From positions 1-64,000 of IMG/VR virus record IMGVR_UViG_3300031463_000004: 64,000 bases of DNA; one strand, written 5' to 3'. The position numbers and the translations under genes were made by a program. Below, piece after piece: positions 63,071 through 64,000 of the stretch. Below the pieces are notes generated by a model that searched no databases, had not been told where the DNA came from, and saw nothing but the letters and a program-made list of their open reading frames with translations. This DNA is from a virus. Every line of letters begins with the position of its first letter. Positions within the stretch are counted from its first letter, which is position 1.

Positions 63071-63763
63071 TTATAGTACCGTGCCTACTTGAGTGGCTAA
63101 TTCACTCAATGCACTAAGAGGGGGTACCATCTTCAACACGACAACGTCTATTGTGTATTCCACATTGAATGGATTTCTTGCCTCCTCTGCAAGGGATAAT
63201 TGATTGAGGAATTTCACTTGCATCTTTACATCTGGGAACAGAATTGTGTGGTAGTCTAGAGTGACAATGTTGGGTTTGCCCGACGTCGTGAACGCTGGGG
63301 TTGCCGTCAGCTCACAGAATCTGTAGAAGACTTGCCGCTTCTGTACAGATGTTATGGATTGAAGTCTCACTGGGCCGGACGTCTTCTGCTTCTGCTCCGC
63401 GAAGAAAGATAGGGGATAGAGACCACCTGTCTGCATTGTGATACTCAGAGTCGGGAGGTCTAGCGAGGACCCATCAGGTGCTTGCCAGTCATAGATGACT
63501 GTCCCGCCAAATGCGTTCGTCCGTGACCTACGGAATGGGATATTCCAACGCACGGAAGCCGGGTTGATAATCTGAACAATCCGATCCTGCCCAGTTTCGT
63601 CCCACTCTGTGCAAGACCACACAAACGAGCTGGAAGACCCGGATTTAGCTCTATCCCCACCAGGGGAAACGGCGTGGTCAGCGGAGAAATCTACGGCTTG
63701 TGCGGCCTCAGAGTCTGAGAGGACCGTTATAGGAGAGTTTGGAGGAATTGGGTCTTCTGGCAT
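63071..63763 (-). CDS. Baseplate-associated tail protein
   Basis: 230 residues. Disordered N-terminus (VSPGGDRAKSGSSSS), then a beta-rich core (VIYDWQAPDGSSLDLPTLS, GGLYPLSFFAEQKQKTSG) and a long-strand C-terminus with NPFNVEYTIDVVVLKMVP. It resembles the small tail-tube/baseplate connectors placed next to hubs in other myoviruses. No diagnostic motif is visible. Confidence 0.6.
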   Translation of the reverse strand: MPEDPIPPNSPITVLSDSEAAQAVDFSADHAVSPGGDRAKSGSSSSFVWSCTEWDETGQDRIVQIINPASVRWNIPFRRSRTNAFGGTVIYDWQAPDGSSLDLPTLSITMQTGGLYPLSFFAEQKQKTSGPVRLQSITSVQKRQVFYRFCELTATPAFTTSGKPNIVTLDYHTILFPDVKMQVKFLNQLSLAEEARNPFNVEYTIDVVVLKMVPPLSALSELATQVGTVL

Positions 63764-63772
63764 TTCTCAGTC

Positions 63773-63991
63773 CTATTGTGTTACGAGGGAAGGAGATCCA
63801 GTTGGTGTTGGCGGAAATACGTTATTCGTACTCGCCGTCTGGTTTCCAACATCTGTTACATAGATAGTAATCTGTTTTCCAGTAACAGGGTCATATATCT
63901 TCGTGGCTACTTTACCCTTCGTGTCTTTACTACTCGTCTCTGAGAGTTTCTGCAGTATGTAGGACATCCTCTTCTCGTCGTTTCCTACCAT
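63773..63991 (-). CDS. Small hypothetical tail protein (5' end may extend beyond the window)
   Basis: 72 residues from ATG 63991. The ATG has GGAG only two bases away, which is too close, and the frame is open to the right edge, so the true start may lie outside. Contains KIYDPVTGKQITIYVTDVGN, a small beta hairpin, and a Pro/Thr-rich end. Function is unknown. Confidence 0.45.
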   Translation of the reverse strand: MVGNDEKRMSYILQKLSETSSKDTKGKVATKIYDPVTGKQITIYVTDVGNQTASTNNVFPPTPTGSPSLVTQ

Positions 63992-64000
63992 ATCTCCATA

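Noticed and set aside
1-64000. CRISPR arrays, rRNA genes and complete insertion sequences
   Set aside because: No regularly spaced identical repeats with unique spacers, no rRNA sequence and no transposase were found by eye. The only tandem repeats are the in-frame coding repeats at the left edge and in the PKD gene.

Overview
The window is part of the genome of a large tailed bacteriophage, or a prophage-like form of one, with a contractile tail. Coding is very dense, intergenic gaps are short, and a T4-like replication and recombination set leads into a Mu/T4-like baseplate module (baseplate J, gp25-like wedge, OB-fold spike with an apex HTH metal motif, hub and tail lysin). Good GGAG-type Shine-Dalgarno sites precede most genes and fix many starts downstream of the longest ORF start. 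No head, terminase large-subunit, tail sheath or lysis genes lie in the window. The host cannot be told from this sequence.

Layout. 1-5471, plus strand: three tandem paralogues built of 22-residue repeats, the first cut by the window edge, separated by conserved hairpins and showing gene conversion. 5562-6163: a small ORF and three tandem tRNAs (Arg-TCT, Ile-TAT, Leu-CAA). 6169-10168: an ART-like protein (minus) divergent from a cytidine-deaminase-fold protein (plus), then small minus-strand genes and a DNA-glycosylase-like HhH protein. 10169-10764: a palindrome-rich stretch with no convincing gene. 10765-14995: a visibly GC-richer minus-strand operon of a tiny Cys-containing ORF, two ABC/OLD-like AAA ATPases, a 56-residue ORF and an N6-adenine methyltransferase. 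It looks acquired and defence-like, and is the best candidate for an undescribed system.

15066-21059: small, mostly unknown minus-strand genes, including zinc-binding, SWIM-type, HNH-plus-RHH and HTH proteins. 21081-39464: replication, recombination and repair. This holds RecA, a fused SbcD-SbcC (Mre11-Rad50) polypeptide, FEN-type exonuclease, a second RecA-fold ATPase, a gp32-like SSB, a possible mediator, a UDG-DNA polymerase I fusion, a sigma-region-2-like protein, primase, DnaB-type helicase, helicase loader, a putative initiator whose gene carries an origin-like structure, and a UvsW-like SF2 helicase. These could form a nearly self-sufficient replisome with replication restart.

39502-63991: tail tip and baseplate genes. 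They comprise a seven-PKD-domain protein, further fibre or adhesin proteins that share domains, a propeller-like protein, baseplate proteins, a hub-lysin and a spike. Apart from the left plus-strand block and the deaminase gene, all genes run on the minus strand, so transcription through the window is largely right to left.
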